Translations under genes and position numbers: made by a program
Shown here: positions 1-9,169 of the stretch, piece after piece
How the letters are laid out: the number at the start of each line of letters is the position of its first letter
Position numbering within the stretch: the first letter of the stretch is position 1
Assembly: GCA_902984215.1 (NCBI GenBank)
Contig: CADWAF010002446.1
Coordinates: forward strand, 1-17,004
Origin: Willaertia magna
Lineage: Eukaryota; Heterolobosea; Eutetramitea; Acrasida; Naegleriidae
Reading direction: 5' to 3'
Length of the DNA: 17,004 nucleotides
Notes under the pieces: model-generated
Told to the model about the DNA's origin: nothing
Database searches by the model: none
Seen by the model: only the letters and a program-made list of their open reading frames with translations

Positions 1-1
1 A

Positions 2-2647
2 GTTGAAATTGAAAATAATTTAGCAAAGAGAGCTGAAGAAGATACTCTTGGCTTAGAAACTAACAACAAGGGAAATGATGAAGATGACGGAAAGAAATTA
101 AAAGAAGAAAAAAAGATTGAAATCCCCTCGCTATTTGATAACAAAAAAAAGGCAGGAGATGATGAAGAAGAAGAAACAAAGATAGTAGATATTCTACAAG
201 AGAATAAAAGAAAGATAGTAATGCATGTTAATGGTTTACAAGTATTATTTGCATATATTGGACAAGATGATCCACCTAAAGATCAAATTGTAGAAAGAAA
301 ACATGTTGGTCGTGTAAGAAAATATGCAATTCAAATTATTGCTAATTTATGTACCATTAGTGAATATTGTGTTATTATTTTAAATAGAGAACAACGTTTA
401 ATTAGTCATAGTGATAAAGCAATGAATATTATTGATTTACTTTTAGATATTTTAGTTAATAAGAAAGAAAAGATTAGTGAAAGAGATAAAAAGAAATTAG
501 CTGCAGCCAAAAATAGTTTAAATGCAACATTAGATATTAAATTAGATTTAAAACAAGTCATTATTAATGCAATGGAATCTTTTAGTTTACATAATGATTC
601 TGTTAATAAACTAACAGAAATTGGTGTAATTAAAAGATTATTAAAGATGATTGATGATGGAATTGAACCTTTAGAAGTTGCCAAGTTATTAGCTAAAATG
701 TGTGAACACACAAATTTCCAACAAGTTTTCTTTGAAGAACAAGGTTTACAAAGAATTATTAAATTATTACATGGAACTGATCCAGATCATCGTTATGCTG
801 GTTTATTACTTTGTTTACCACTTGCTTCTACTCCAAAAGGTTGTATTGCTTTATCACGTGAGAATATTGATAAACTCGTAAAATCAATTGTAAAGAAAGA
901 AGTTCTATTTGAAAATGTTAGATCTTTGGCAAGAAAAGTAAATCATATATTTAAATTAAATAATAATTCATCTTTAAGAGCAACAAAAGCAGCAACTGGA
1001 TTAAACCTAAATAATGAAGAATTATTATCATTAGGTGAATTATTGAAATTTAATTATGAAGAAATTGCAAGAATTGATAAAGATTACGTTGTGAATTGTC
1101 AAATGAAAATACGTGAACTTTTAAAGAATAATAAATTTAGAATTCAAGTAAATTGGCGGGAAATTGAAAGATTAATTGACTGTAATTTTGCTGACCAAGC
1201 AATCTCAATACTTTCAAGACAAGAATTGTGGGATGAATTAGTTTTAGCAATTGAAGAGTTTGTTGAAGCAAGTGATGCTAATTTCCATAGTTTTAATACA
1301 CAAGTACATATGATTATTTTAGAAGTACTACCACCTAAAAAGAAGGAAAATAAAGAAGTAAGTAAAGGAGAAGAAGATGAAGGAGAAGAAGATGAAGAGG
1401 CAATGCCTTGTGAATTAGAAGTTAATGAATTATTTATGAAATATAAAATTTCACCAGATGGAGTATTTTGGACACCAAAACAATTAGCTGGATTAATTAG
1501 TTTTGAATTATTATTATATGATATTATTGAATTTAATAGTACATTATTAGGAGGTGAAGCAGAAGATAGAGATGAACAATATGAATTAGGTATTGATCAA
1601 TTAAAGAGAGTTTGTAAAGATTCTAGATTAGCAATGTTAGGTGATATTAATATATTATATTTCCATTTAGAATCTAATGAATTATTATGGAGATCTTCAT
1701 TTGCTGAATCACAAATGATTACTGCTTCTAAAAGTATTATTGCAGCTGATGAATTATTTATTAAAGGTTGGAAGATTGCAAAGTTAAATAAGGATGGTTT
1801 ATTACAAGAAAGAATTTTATTATTAACTAACAAATCTTATTATACAGTTTGTTTTGATCCAAAATCTAAAAAGATTGATTTTAAACATTGTAAACATCAT
1901 AATTTGGCAGATTATTTCTTATGTGATGTTGGTAAATTAGTTAAATCAAAGTATGATACAACTGGAAGTACAATTCATTTGTATGAAGATGGTAAGAATA
2001 AGTATGCACTTAATTTAGTTACGAATGAGAAACCACATAAATCTAAAAAGAATAATAAGCTTGAAGAAGAGGCTGAAGAATTACATAAATTAAAACATAT
2101 GAGTTTTGCTAGTAGTACAAGTTCTAGTTTTGGTGCTACTCCAAGTGATGATCTATCAATGTCTACTTCACTTGATAGACTTGATTCCGATGATTTATTA
2201 TCTACAGCACAAGATGAAGATTCAAGCCTTCCTAAAGAATTGTTATTAGAGAAAGAAAATGATAATGCAAATGCAAATAATAATGCAGATGAACCTGTTA
2301 GACCATCTACTATAGGAAAGTATGCTTCTCCATTCCTTCCTCCAGATTCAGTACCAAGAAACAAACAAAAGTGTTATTTACTTGAAATTGCTTGGTGTTT
2401 TAGAGCTGTTGCTAGTGCTTTCCAAAGACAAGAATGTAATGAAATTTATGAAAGAGATATTATTAAACCAATAGAATCAAAGTTAGCTAGATTGTATAAT
2501 ATGACTGGATTAGGTAAGAAGAAGGATTCAAGTATTATTTCAAAACATATGGAAGCTAAGCAAAGAAGAGAACAAGAAAAACAAGAACAAAGAATTAAAC
2601 AAGCACAAACTAAGGGTTTAAAGAATATTAAGAATAATAATTTATAA
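2..2647 (+). CDS. Armadillo-like protein with PH-like/hSac2-like C-terminal region (5' partial)
   Basis: The frame is open from base 2, so the ATG at 221 is probably internal and the true start lies left of the window; 881 codons are visible. Visible residues 1-73 are charged and Lys/Glu-rich. About 74-330 is all-helical with ARM/HEAT-like helices (for example VRKYAIQIIANLC). An acidic patch follows near 455-467. Around 579-680, a run with GWKI, ERILLLTNKSYYTVCFDP and KYALNLVT resembles the beta strands of a PH-like fold, closest in my view to the hSac2 domain of INPP5F/TPRG1. About 100 Ser/Asn/Asp-rich residues then precede a helix, LEIAWCFRAVASAFQRQ (about 790-810), which could be the closing helix of that fold. 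The tail is basic and Gln/Lys-rich. A scaffold or membrane-phosphoinositide role is inference. The gene converges with the WASP-like gene, 55 nt away. Confidence 0.8.
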   Translation, partial: VEIENNLAKRAEEDTLGLETNNKGNDEDDGKKLKEEKKIEIPSLFDNKKKAGDDEEEETKIVDILQENKRKIVMHVNGLQVLFAYIGQDDPPKDQIVERKHVGRVRKYAIQIIANLCTISEYCVIILNREQRLISHSDKAMNIIDLLLDILVNKKEKISERDKKKLAAAKNSLNATLDIKLDLKQVIINAMESFSLHNDSVNKLTEIGVIKRLLKMIDDGIEPLEVAKLLAKMCEHTNFQQVFFEEQGLQRIIKLLHGTDPDHRYAGLLLCLPLASTPKGCIALSRENIDKLVKSIVKKEVLFENVRSLARKVNHIFKLNNNSSLRATKAATGLNLNNEELLSLGELLKFNYEEIARIDKDYVVNCQMKIRELLKNNKFRIQVNWREIERLIDCNFADQAISILSRQELWDELVLAIEEFVEASDANFHSFNTQVHMIILEVLPPKKKENKEVSKGEEDEGEEDEEAMPCELEVNELFMKYKISPDGVFWTPKQLAGLISFELLLYDIIEFNSTLLGGEAEDRDEQYELGIDQLKRVCKDSRLAMLGDINILYFHLESNELLWRSSFAESQMITASKSIIAADELFIKGWKIAKLNKDGLLQERILLLTNKSYYTVCFDPKSKKIDFKHCKHHNLADYFLCDVGKLVKSKYDTTGSTIHLYEDGKNKYALNLVTNEKPHKSKKNNKLEEEAEELHKLKHMSFASSTSSSFGATPSDDLSMSTSLDRLDSDDLLSTAQDEDSSLPKELLLEKENDNANANNNADEPVRPSTIGKYASPFLPPDSVPRNKQKCYLLEIAWCFRAVASAFQRQECNEIYERDIIKPIESKLARLYNMTGLGKKKDSSIISKHMEAKQRREQEKQEQRIKQAQTKGLKNIKNNNL

Positions 2648-2702
2648 CCTAGCTCACTACTGTAATTTTACATGTTATTTAATTAATAATAAGTTTAAAG
2701 AA

Positions 2703-4496
2703 TTATTGTAATTCATCTTGTTCAGAGCTCACATTACTTTCTTCTTCCTCAATCCAAAATCTTCTTTGATTTAATGCTTCTTTTAATATGAATGCTAAAT
2801 CATTCTTTTCTTCTTCTGTCATTTCAGCTGGATTGACTGTCGCATGTTCAACTGGTCTTAATTTTGCCCTTTTAATTTGTTCTGCAAATGATAGAGTCTC
2901 TTCTCCCTCTTTTGTTTCTTCTGTCGCCTTAACTGTCTCAACTTTCTTTTCTTCTTCTTTTACCGGTGGTTCCTCGTCAAATTTTAAAAGATCGTTAGGG
3001 GCTGGAGGAATTATTTTCATTTCTGGGAATGTAGTTGTAGCCGTTGGGATTAGTGTTGATGAAATAGGTAATTTCTTCTGTTCCATTGTTGTTGCTGATG
3101 GTTTTGTTATTTGTGAGATTGGTATTGCTTTCAGTGGTTCTTGTTCATTTGGGGCTTTAGTTACCTTCTCTTCCACTGTTGCAGTTGTCGCCTTTCCTCT
3201 TTGTAATTTAGCTGGAATTGGGGGAAGTGGTTTCTTTCTTAATTGTGACACATTCTCTCCATGATCTCCAATTACTTGAATTGATTTTGCAATAAATTTC
3301 GCAGTGTGTTTATCTTTTAAATCAGATTGTGAAATTCCCTAAATAGTTAACAACAAAAGTTTTGTCATAAAATCTTTTAATGAAATACAATATACTTACT
3401 GCTTTCTCAAATATTTCTTTCCATTCTTGTGGTACATTTGTAAATCTCTTTTCTTTCATATCAAATCCAATATGTGACATGTGTTTGAAGGCAGAAATTT
3501 TAGGGGCCGAAATCTTTACGGACGAGCGTTTTTTATCAATATCTGAGGTACCGCTGCTACCACCAATAGCAACAGAACTATTGGGAGAATGGGCATATAA
3601 AGGAGCTTGTATTAATTGAGAAAATCTTTTCAATAAAGATTTCTTTTTAGATCCTTTTGGTATTTCATCATAATTATTTAATGCATCTACGGTTGTTGCA
3701 GTTCGAGTTGTAGTTGCAGGAAAACTATCTTGTGAAGTGGTTCTTGTAATCTTTTTGTTTATATTATTGTTAATGTTATCTAAAGGAAGGGTTATAGGTA
3801 AGGCTGATAGTTTGTTTTGATTATTGACAGGTATTGAGGTTGTTGTATTAGTTGCGTTTGTAGTATTTATTGGAGGAGTAATTTTAATTTCAACTTTCTT
3901 TTGTTCTTCCATTAATTCTTTTAAAACTGTTTGAAATCTATTTGCTTCTTCATCATTATAAAATTGCTATTTTTGAATTTATTTTAATTTGTAAAATTTT
4001 AAATTAAAAAGTAAAATTTAAACATTATTATTAATTGTAAAGTTTAAAAAGTAGTTTAAATAACTTACTAATCCAACTAAATAATTATAATGTTTGATAT
4101 TAAAACTAATCCAATTAGTTGATTGAAAGGATATATTTGTTATTTGTTTGGCTGTAAAACATGTTTGTTTTGTAATTAAATTAATTGCGAATATATTTAT
4201 CGCTTTTTTACTTAATTCATATTGTAACCTTTACAAAATTGTCACAAATAAAAAGTGTCACGAATAATTGTCACAAATTGTTTTTAAATAAATTATACAT
4301 ACGTGCAAAATGCAGTGATTAAACTATCATCCCAACTATTCGTTTTACTTTCTTTATCGAAAATATAAATTCGACATGTGGCAGCTGCTTTTATCTCATC
4401 TTCAAAAGAATCTGTAGCGTATGCTGCAATTTTTAAACTATTATTTATCTCTGTTTGTGTTGAGGGAATTAATTTTGAAATTGGCTGAGTTGACAT
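2703..4496 (-). CDS. WASP-family actin nucleation-promoting factor (four exons)
   Basis: Proposed exons are 4496-4303, 4228-4069, 3966-3400 and 3338-2703; introns of 74, 102 and 61 nt have GTATGT or GTAAGT donors and AG acceptors. The frame is continuous for 518 aa. Residues 1-136 fit a WH1/EVH1 domain (strand with CRIYIFD, closing helix FYNDEEANRFQTVLKEL). A basic patch (KGSKKKSLLKRF, 222-233) precedes the CRIB motif (270-307: ISAPKISAFKHMSHIGFD). After the third splice the chain reads AGISQSDLKDKHTAKFI, as in the WASP GBD and unlike PAK kinases. A short Pro segment (KKPLPPIPAKLQRGK) is followed by a WH2-like LSFAEQIKRAKLRPVE (456-471), a C helix DLAFILKEALNQRRFW (487-502) and an acidic end. 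WASPs are held inactive by GBD-C contact, opened by Rho-family GTPases, and activate Arp2/3. The Pro-rich region is minimal and the usual near-terminal Trp is absent. The ATG sits in an AAAAAATG context. Confidence 0.9.
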
Positions 4497-5075
4497 TTTT
4501 TTTTAACGTATTTTGTCCAACTTTATATTTTTAAATTATTATTTTAAATTGGAAAGCTTTAAAAAAAGAATTAATTTAAGCTTATCTGCGTGTACTATGG
4601 AATAAAAATATAAATTCTTATTGTTAAATTTATAATTTGAATAATTGTGTAAAAAAGAAAGTACCTTGGGAATGCAGACTCATCCTATAGATGAATTGTA
4701 AGTGTCAACTATCTCAGCTCAACGAAGAGCGAAACGGGTTGAACATGATGTTGGTACCTGTAAGGGTTAGATAAATCCGTTCAAGTATTAGAGCCCAAAA
4801 TACCTCCTTTTGAAGGATTTAATCAACTAAACTAATTCAAAAGTAAATTGTGAAATTAACTTATTAATTATGGGTTCAATAAATTTTTTAAATGTTTTGC
4901 AAAGTGCAACTTTAAACCGTTATTTTTCTTAAATTGTTAGTTACAAAAGAATTTTCAAAGTGGCAAACGTCAATATTTTTTTAAATTTTTTTGTTTGATT
5001 AACCTTTTTAGTAAATTTTTAATTTTTTTACAATATTTTACAAAAACGCTAAAAACCAATAACATTTAATATCTA
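4497..5075. other. Gene-free interval between WASP-like and F-box/LRR genes
   Basis: This interval lies upstream of the WASP-like start and downstream of the F-box/LRR stop, both genes being on the minus strand. Bases 4497-4650 are A/T-rich and should hold the WASP-like promoter and leader; I see no clear TATA box. The G+C island at 4655-4820 is listed separately. Bases 4830-5075 return to A/T-rich sequence with T runs and no coding signal. Confidence 0.6.
4655..4820 (+). ncRNA. Candidate structured RNA gene (strand and ends uncertain)
   Basis: In a gene-free stretch that is otherwise mostly A/T, bases 4661-4800 hold 58 G or C in 140 by hand count. Such a peak is a classic sign of an RNA gene in AT-rich genomes, and no long open frame covers it. 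Possible stems are GTACC 4661-4665 with GGTAC 4753-4757 (closing a domain), TCATC 4680-4684 with GATGA 4690-4694, TCAAC 4719-4723 with GTTGA 4738-4742, and TCCTT 4805-4809 with AAGGA 4813-4817. The last competes with TAAATCC 4772-4778 pairing with GGATTTA 4815-4821. I could not match it to tRNA, 5S rRNA, U1-U6, SRP RNA or RNase P RNA. A T6 run at 4885-4891 might end transcription by RNA polymerase III. The strand is a guess. Confidence 0.45.
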
Positions 5076-6450
5076 TCAAAATTTAAAGTCAGAATAGTAT
5101 TTAAAGTTTAAATTTGGTAAAAAATTAAAACACTCTTCAGTAATATTTACACAATCATATACATCTAGATCAACTACTTGTTTTAAGTTAATTAAATGTT
5201 CATTCTTTATATTTGTTGATCCAGCCCATAATACTTTTAAATTTGTTAAATTTAATAAACAATTTCCAATAATTTGTTTACAATGTGTAATATTTAATTC
5301 TTCTAATTGTTTTAAATTTACAATGTATTCATCCTTTATATTTGTATGTGCACAATATAAATATTTTAATTTTGTTAAATAATTTAAACATTCACCAGTT
5401 ATATTATTACACTCATGTACAAGTAAGAATTCTAAATTAATTAAATTTATTAAATGTTTATCAAAAATATTTGTAGATTTGGCCATGAGTGTTTGTAAAT
5501 TATTTAAATATAATAAACATTCACCTGTAATATTTTTACATCTTGAAATATATAATTTTTTTATAAATTTTAAATTTTTTAAATATTTATCTGTTAAAAT
5601 ACATTCAGTAATATCTAATACTATTAAATTTTCTAAATTAACAAATCCTTCTCCTGTAATGTTATTGCAATTAGATAAACTTAATTCCTTTATTTTTTTT
5701 AAAGTTTTTATATATTCATCTGTTACATTTGTGTTGTTTGCTTTTAATTTTTTTAAATTAATTAAATATTTAAAACAGTTCCCAGTAATATTTTTACAGT
5801 CCGCTATTTCTAAATTTTCTAAATTTTTTAAATTAATTAAGCTTTCATCTTTAATATTTGTACTATTAGCCGTTAAAATTCTTAAATTAGTTAAATTAAT
5901 TAAATACTTTCCAGTTAAATCAGAACTATTAGGAATCTTTAAATTGGTTAGTTTTGTTAAATTTTTTAGGTATTCATCATCTTTAATTTTAGTTTTTATT
6001 GTTGTTAATGTTTGTAAATTAGTTAAATTTAATAAACAATTCCCAGTAAAATTACTACACATAAGTAAATTTAATTTAGTTAATTGTTTTAAATTAATTA
6101 AATGTTCATCTTTAATATTTTTATTTGGTATCAATTCAGTTAAATTAATTAAATTCAACAAACATTCTCCAGTAATATTTTTGCAACTATAAAAATGTAA
6201 TTTGGTTAAATTTTTTAAGTTTTTTAAATGTTCATCTGTTATTTTTATTGATGTAATTGACAATACTTCTAAATTTATTAAACTTAATAAGTAATCACCA
6301 AAAATGTTATCGCAACTTAGTTCTTTTAATTGTTTTAAATTTGTTAAATATTTATCATTAAAATTTATTACTCTAAACATAAATAAAGCTTGTAAATTAA
6401 TTAATTGTGGTAAACATTCACCAGTAAAAGCTTCACATTTGCGAATTGTT
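5076..6450 (-). repeat. 129-nt tandem repeat encoding double LRR units
   Basis: The segment matching CATTCACC on the plus strand (coding GEC of ITGEC) recurs at 5131, 5260, 5389, 5518, 5647, 5776 and 5905, exactly 129 nt apart each time. It then recurs at 6037, 6163, 6292 and 6415, where spacings of 132, 126, 129 and 123 nt reflect whole-codon insertions or losses. This gives eleven units. The strict spacing toward the C-terminus suggests growth by unequal exchange of a two-LRR module. Confidence 0.9.
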
Positions 6451-6884
6451 AAATTAGTTATATTTGTAAATTCTTTTAAACTATCGTCATTAATTTTACA
6501 ATTTTCAATAAATAGAGTTTTTAATTGTTTTAAATTTTTTAAACAACCATTTATTTTAATTTTTTCAGTATCAAGATCTTTTATATCTACAATTACTAAA
6601 TTAGTAAGATTTTTAAAATTATTTAATAAAGAAAAATGATTTTCAGTTGTATTACTTTTAATTATTAATTTTTCTAAATTTAAAAATAAATAATTTGGTA
6701 ATTTTTTTGTTAATTTTAATTTTTTTATATCTAGCACATTATTTAAAAAATTACTATTATTAATTAATAAAGTATCATATAAATATTTATTTGTAAAAGC
6801 CAAATGAACTAAATCTTTAATATCATCAAAATATTGTGTAATTTCACAAAGAATGTCGAAAATAAATATGTGTTGTTCAGCCAT
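5076..6884 (-). CDS. F-box / leucine-rich-repeat protein
   Basis: The open frame extends to a TTG at 6905, but the first ATG is at 6884 in an AAAAAAATGGC context, giving 602 aa and no introns. Residues about 4-45 (HIFIFDILCEITQYFDDIKD, then LVHLAFTNKYLYDTLL) look like an F-box, which in this family binds Skp1 of SCF ubiquitin ligases. The rest is LRR. Eleven units each pair a cysteine-type repeat (C-x2-ITGECLLNLxNL) with a second repeat (TNIKDEHLINLKQL), 43 residues per unit. LRRs in F-box proteins usually choose the substrate. The codons are strongly A/T-biased, and the opposite strand carries long open shadow frames because of the repetition. The substrate is unknown; large paralogous families of such proteins are common in amoebae. 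Confidence 0.85.
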   Translation of the reverse strand: MAEQHIFIFDILCEITQYFDDIKDLVHLAFTNKYLYDTLLINNSNFLNNVLDIKKLKLTKKLPNYLFLNLEKLIIKSNTTENHFSLLNNFKNLTNLVIVDIKDLDTEKIKINGCLKNLKQLKTLFIENCKINDDSLKEFTNITNLTIRKCEAFTGECLPQLINLQALFMFRVINFNDKYLTNLKQLKELSCDNIFGDYLLSLINLEVLSITSIKITDEHLKNLKNLTKLHFYSCKNITGECLLNLINLTELIPNKNIKDEHLINLKQLTKLNLLMCSNFTGNCLLNLTNLQTLTTIKTKIKDDEYLKNLTKLTNLKIPNSSDLTGKYLINLTNLRILTANSTNIKDESLINLKNLENLEIADCKNITGNCFKYLINLKKLKANNTNVTDEYIKTLKKIKELSLSNCNNITGEGFVNLENLIVLDITECILTDKYLKNLKFIKKLYISRCKNITGECLLYLNNLQTLMAKSTNIFDKHLINLINLEFLLVHECNNITGECLNYLTKLKYLYCAHTNIKDEYIVNLKQLEELNITHCKQIIGNCLLNLTNLKVLWAGSTNIKNEHLINLKQVVDLDVYDCVNITEECFNFLPNLNFKYYSDFKF

Positions 6885-7104
6885 TTTTTTGGTGTCACCC
6901 TTCAAATTTAAACTTTACAATGCTTTGTTGCTTGGTGGTGTCTCTTGAATGATTATAAAGTTACGCTATTTATTTTGAGGTTGTTGAAATAAAACAAAAT
7001 TTTCAAACACATCCAATAGCTTTACGGTACATAAGTAGAAAGTCTTTTAGCTTAAGTGAACCCTAAGTGAATTGTTAAATAACAATAATTCGATTAAATA
7101 ACAA

Positions 7105-8568
7105 TTATTTACTATCTTTTGGTGAAAGTCTATTATTACTATTAGAATTATGCTTATAATTACTAGATTCATTACTATCAAAACTTCTATTGCCTCCTTT
7201 ATGGCGATCATTATAAGGAGATGATCTAGAGCTATAACTTCCATAATTTCCTCTATTGGTGGTATGTGAAGAATAATTACTCGTAGGATAAGGATAATAC
7301 AAAGAAGGAGAGTGAGGATAGTAGTATGGTGGATAATGACTAGGATACATTGGTGGATAAGCTAAGGATGAAGATCCTCCTCTTGTTGCATAATAATCTT
7401 CCTCCATTGATGGTGGATAATACTTTGGATAATATGAATGATAATCATCACCCTTTCTTGAAGTACCGCTATGATAAGGAAGGCTAGTTAGAGAGTGTTG
7501 ATAATGAGGATGAGAAGAAGCGGTATGAATTCTATTGCTATCATCATTTCTATATCTATCCTCTTTTCTAATTGACTTACCCTCTATTAAGGCTTCACTC
7601 TCTTCTGGTGATTCTCTTCTATCACTATATACAACCCTATCTTCTATATAACTGGTTGGAGGGGCACTATAAACATAAGGAGGGACATAAGGATAAGAAC
7701 GATGAGAATGATGATAGCCCATCTCCATCTCTCTTTCTCTTTGTTTTGTATAACTAAAACTTCCTTTAGGCATTGCATTCCTAACATCATGGGCATGAAA
7801 CTCCTTAGTTAATTGACCAGAATGAAAATGATCTAAAACTTCCTTAACACTTTCTTCATTAGAAAAAGTAATGAAAGCAAAAGGAGTTCTTCTATTTAAT
7901 ATCATTTGTAAATCTTCTACCATACCAAACCTTTCAAAATAGTTTTGTACCTCTTCTCTCGTTACATTTTGTTGAAGCCCGCCAACAAAAATTCTTCTGT
8001 ACTTTTCAGTCTTTTTTCTTTTACTAGTAGGACTAGCATTGTTATTATTTGATGACAATGGAGAATGACTATTATCCAATGGCGAAGAGGCTATATTATG
8101 ATTGGAATCCAGCATTGTTGTTGGCATTATTGGATAATTTTTATTATCCTTGCCTTCTGATTGTTTATTCATATTTTCTTTTTGAGCTAATTGACAATCA
8201 ATCCTTCTGCCATTCATCATTAAAGGTTGTATTTGATGATAATGAACAACTTCTCTAGCTGTTTCTACAGAATGAAAAGTAACAAATCCAAATCCTCTGG
8301 ATTGTTGATTGTCCCATTTCTTCATAATAACAGTTGTTTCAATTGGACCAAAATGTTGAAAGAATTGGAAAAGATCATCTTCGGTAATCGAATGTTTTAA
8401 TCCTCCAACAAATATTCTTCTATTGTTTGGATCATCAAATGTATTTGTTTTGTATCCACTATCATTATTGCTGTTAATACTACTAGTGTGAAGACTACCA
8501 GGGTTACTATTGTGGATAGAATTACTATTACCAGAAGGAGTAGAATGGTTAGAATGTAAATGATTCAT
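7105..8568 (-). CDS. Two-RRM RNA-binding protein (hnRNP A/Musashi-like) with low-complexity tail
   Basis: This is a 487-aa single-exon protein beginning at an ATG at 8568. RRM1 spans about 50-129 with RNP2 RIFVGGL (51-57) and RNP1 RGFGFVTF (91-98). RRM2 spans about 191-268 with RNP2 RIFVGGL (192-198) and a weaker RNP1, TPFAFITF (228-235), which lacks the usual leading basic-Gly pair. The linker is Asn/Ser-rich and ends in a basic run (SKRKKTEKYRR), a possible nuclear localisation signal. Residues after about 285 are rich in Tyr, Ser, Pro, His and Asn, a prion-like composition that in hnRNP, DAZAP1 and TAF15-type proteins drives condensate formation. The paired RRMs fit the hnRNP A/B, Musashi and DAZAP1 group, which binds single-stranded RNA to control splicing, stability or translation. 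The exact orthologue cannot be named. Confidence 0.9.
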   Translation of the reverse strand: MNHLHSNHSTPSGNSNSIHNSNPGSLHTSSINSNNDSGYKTNTFDDPNNRRIFVGGLKHSITEDDLFQFFQHFGPIETTVIMKKWDNQQSRGFGFVTFHSVETAREVVHYHQIQPLMMNGRRIDCQLAQKENMNKQSEGKDNKNYPIMPTTMLDSNHNIASSPLDNSHSPLSSNNNNASPTSKRKKTEKYRRIFVGGLQQNVTREEVQNYFERFGMVEDLQMILNRRTPFAFITFSNEESVKEVLDHFHSGQLTKEFHAHDVRNAMPKGSFSYTKQREREMEMGYHHSHRSYPYVPPYVYSAPPTSYIEDRVVYSDRRESPEESEALIEGKSIRKEDRYRNDDSNRIHTASSHPHYQHSLTSLPYHSGTSRKGDDYHSYYPKYYPPSMEEDYYATRGGSSSLAYPPMYPSHYPPYYYPHSPSLYYPYPTSNYSSHTTNRGNYGSYSSRSSPYNDRHKGGNRSFDSNESSNYKHNSNSNNRLSPKDSK

Positions 8569-9169
8569 GTTAAATATATATTATTATTGATTTGGTATTA
8601 TTTTGTATGTTAAAATTTTGTATTTTAATTTAATATATACAATAAAGTTAGAAATAATCGTTTTGTTTACTATTCATAAGAAATTTAAAGAAATTATTAT
8701 TTACGGAAGTGTTTTTTAATATATTGTTGTTACTATAGCAAACAGAGAGTATTGATAGTGTTGTTGTGTGAAATGATGATTAAGCTTACAACCAAACAAC
8801 TAAGAAACCGATTAACAAGTGGTAAGGGATCTTTAGAGTTTTTTTTTGTATTTTTTTTTGGAATGATTCGATTTTAGTGCGCCAAAAGGGAACTTTAAAA
8901 TTTATGGCTTAAATTGCCTTGTTGTTCCATTCCATTTCACGGTCATGTTTTTTACGTTTAATTGATTGTAAATTTACTTCTAGGCCGGACGAAGAATTTG
9001 GAAATTTTCAAATGGCGGTAAATAAAAAGATGATGATGAATGAAAGTTACGAATGAATGATTCGGGTGGCCGTATGGTGAAGATAAAATTGAAAGGCTTT
9101 TAAAGGTTGATAATAGAAATTGATGATACGTGTTAATAACACTTTATAAATTAATAATAATAAAAAATA
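8569..9169. other. Divergent intergenic region, RRM gene / TMEM230-like gene
   Basis: Genes leave on both sides, so both promoters should lie here. Visible elements are an A/T-rich leader next to each start, T runs near 8840-8870, and an E2F-like GCGCCAAA at 8879-8886. A possible tiny two-exon frame (8773-8821 joined to 8984-9021) would encode 28 aa; it may instead be part of a spliced 5' leader for the TMEM230-like gene. Nothing else looks coding. Confidence 0.5.
8879..8886. promoter_or_regulatory. E2F-like motif
   Basis: GCGCCAAA (TTTGGCGC on the other strand) fits the E2F/DP consensus TTTSSCGC. It lies about 310 nt upstream of the RRM start and 285 nt upstream of the TMEM230-like start. 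G/C-rich octamers are uncommon in this AT-rich spacer, but a single motif match is weak evidence. Confidence 0.2.

Noticed and set aside
221..223. ATG at 221 as start of the ARM-like gene
   Set aside because: The same frame is open without a stop back to base 2 with similar charged composition, so the gene very likely begins outside the window.
2788..3264. 158-codon plus-strand frame opposite the WASP-like last exon
   Set aside because: It is an antisense shadow. The minus strand carries WH2, C and acidic segments in frame with upstream exons.
4660..4800. 5S rRNA, tRNA or hammerhead ribozyme in the GC island
   Set aside because: TTGGTACCTGTAAGGG vaguely recalls the 5S loop E side, GGTTGAAC recalls a B box and GCGAAAC recalls a hammerhead core. 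The remaining conserved parts, cloverleaf and CUGAUGA are missing.
5479..6192. Long plus-strand open frames opposite the F-box/LRR gene
   Set aside because: They are antisense shadows kept open by the 129-nt repetition. The minus strand has clear LRR periodicity and an F-box.
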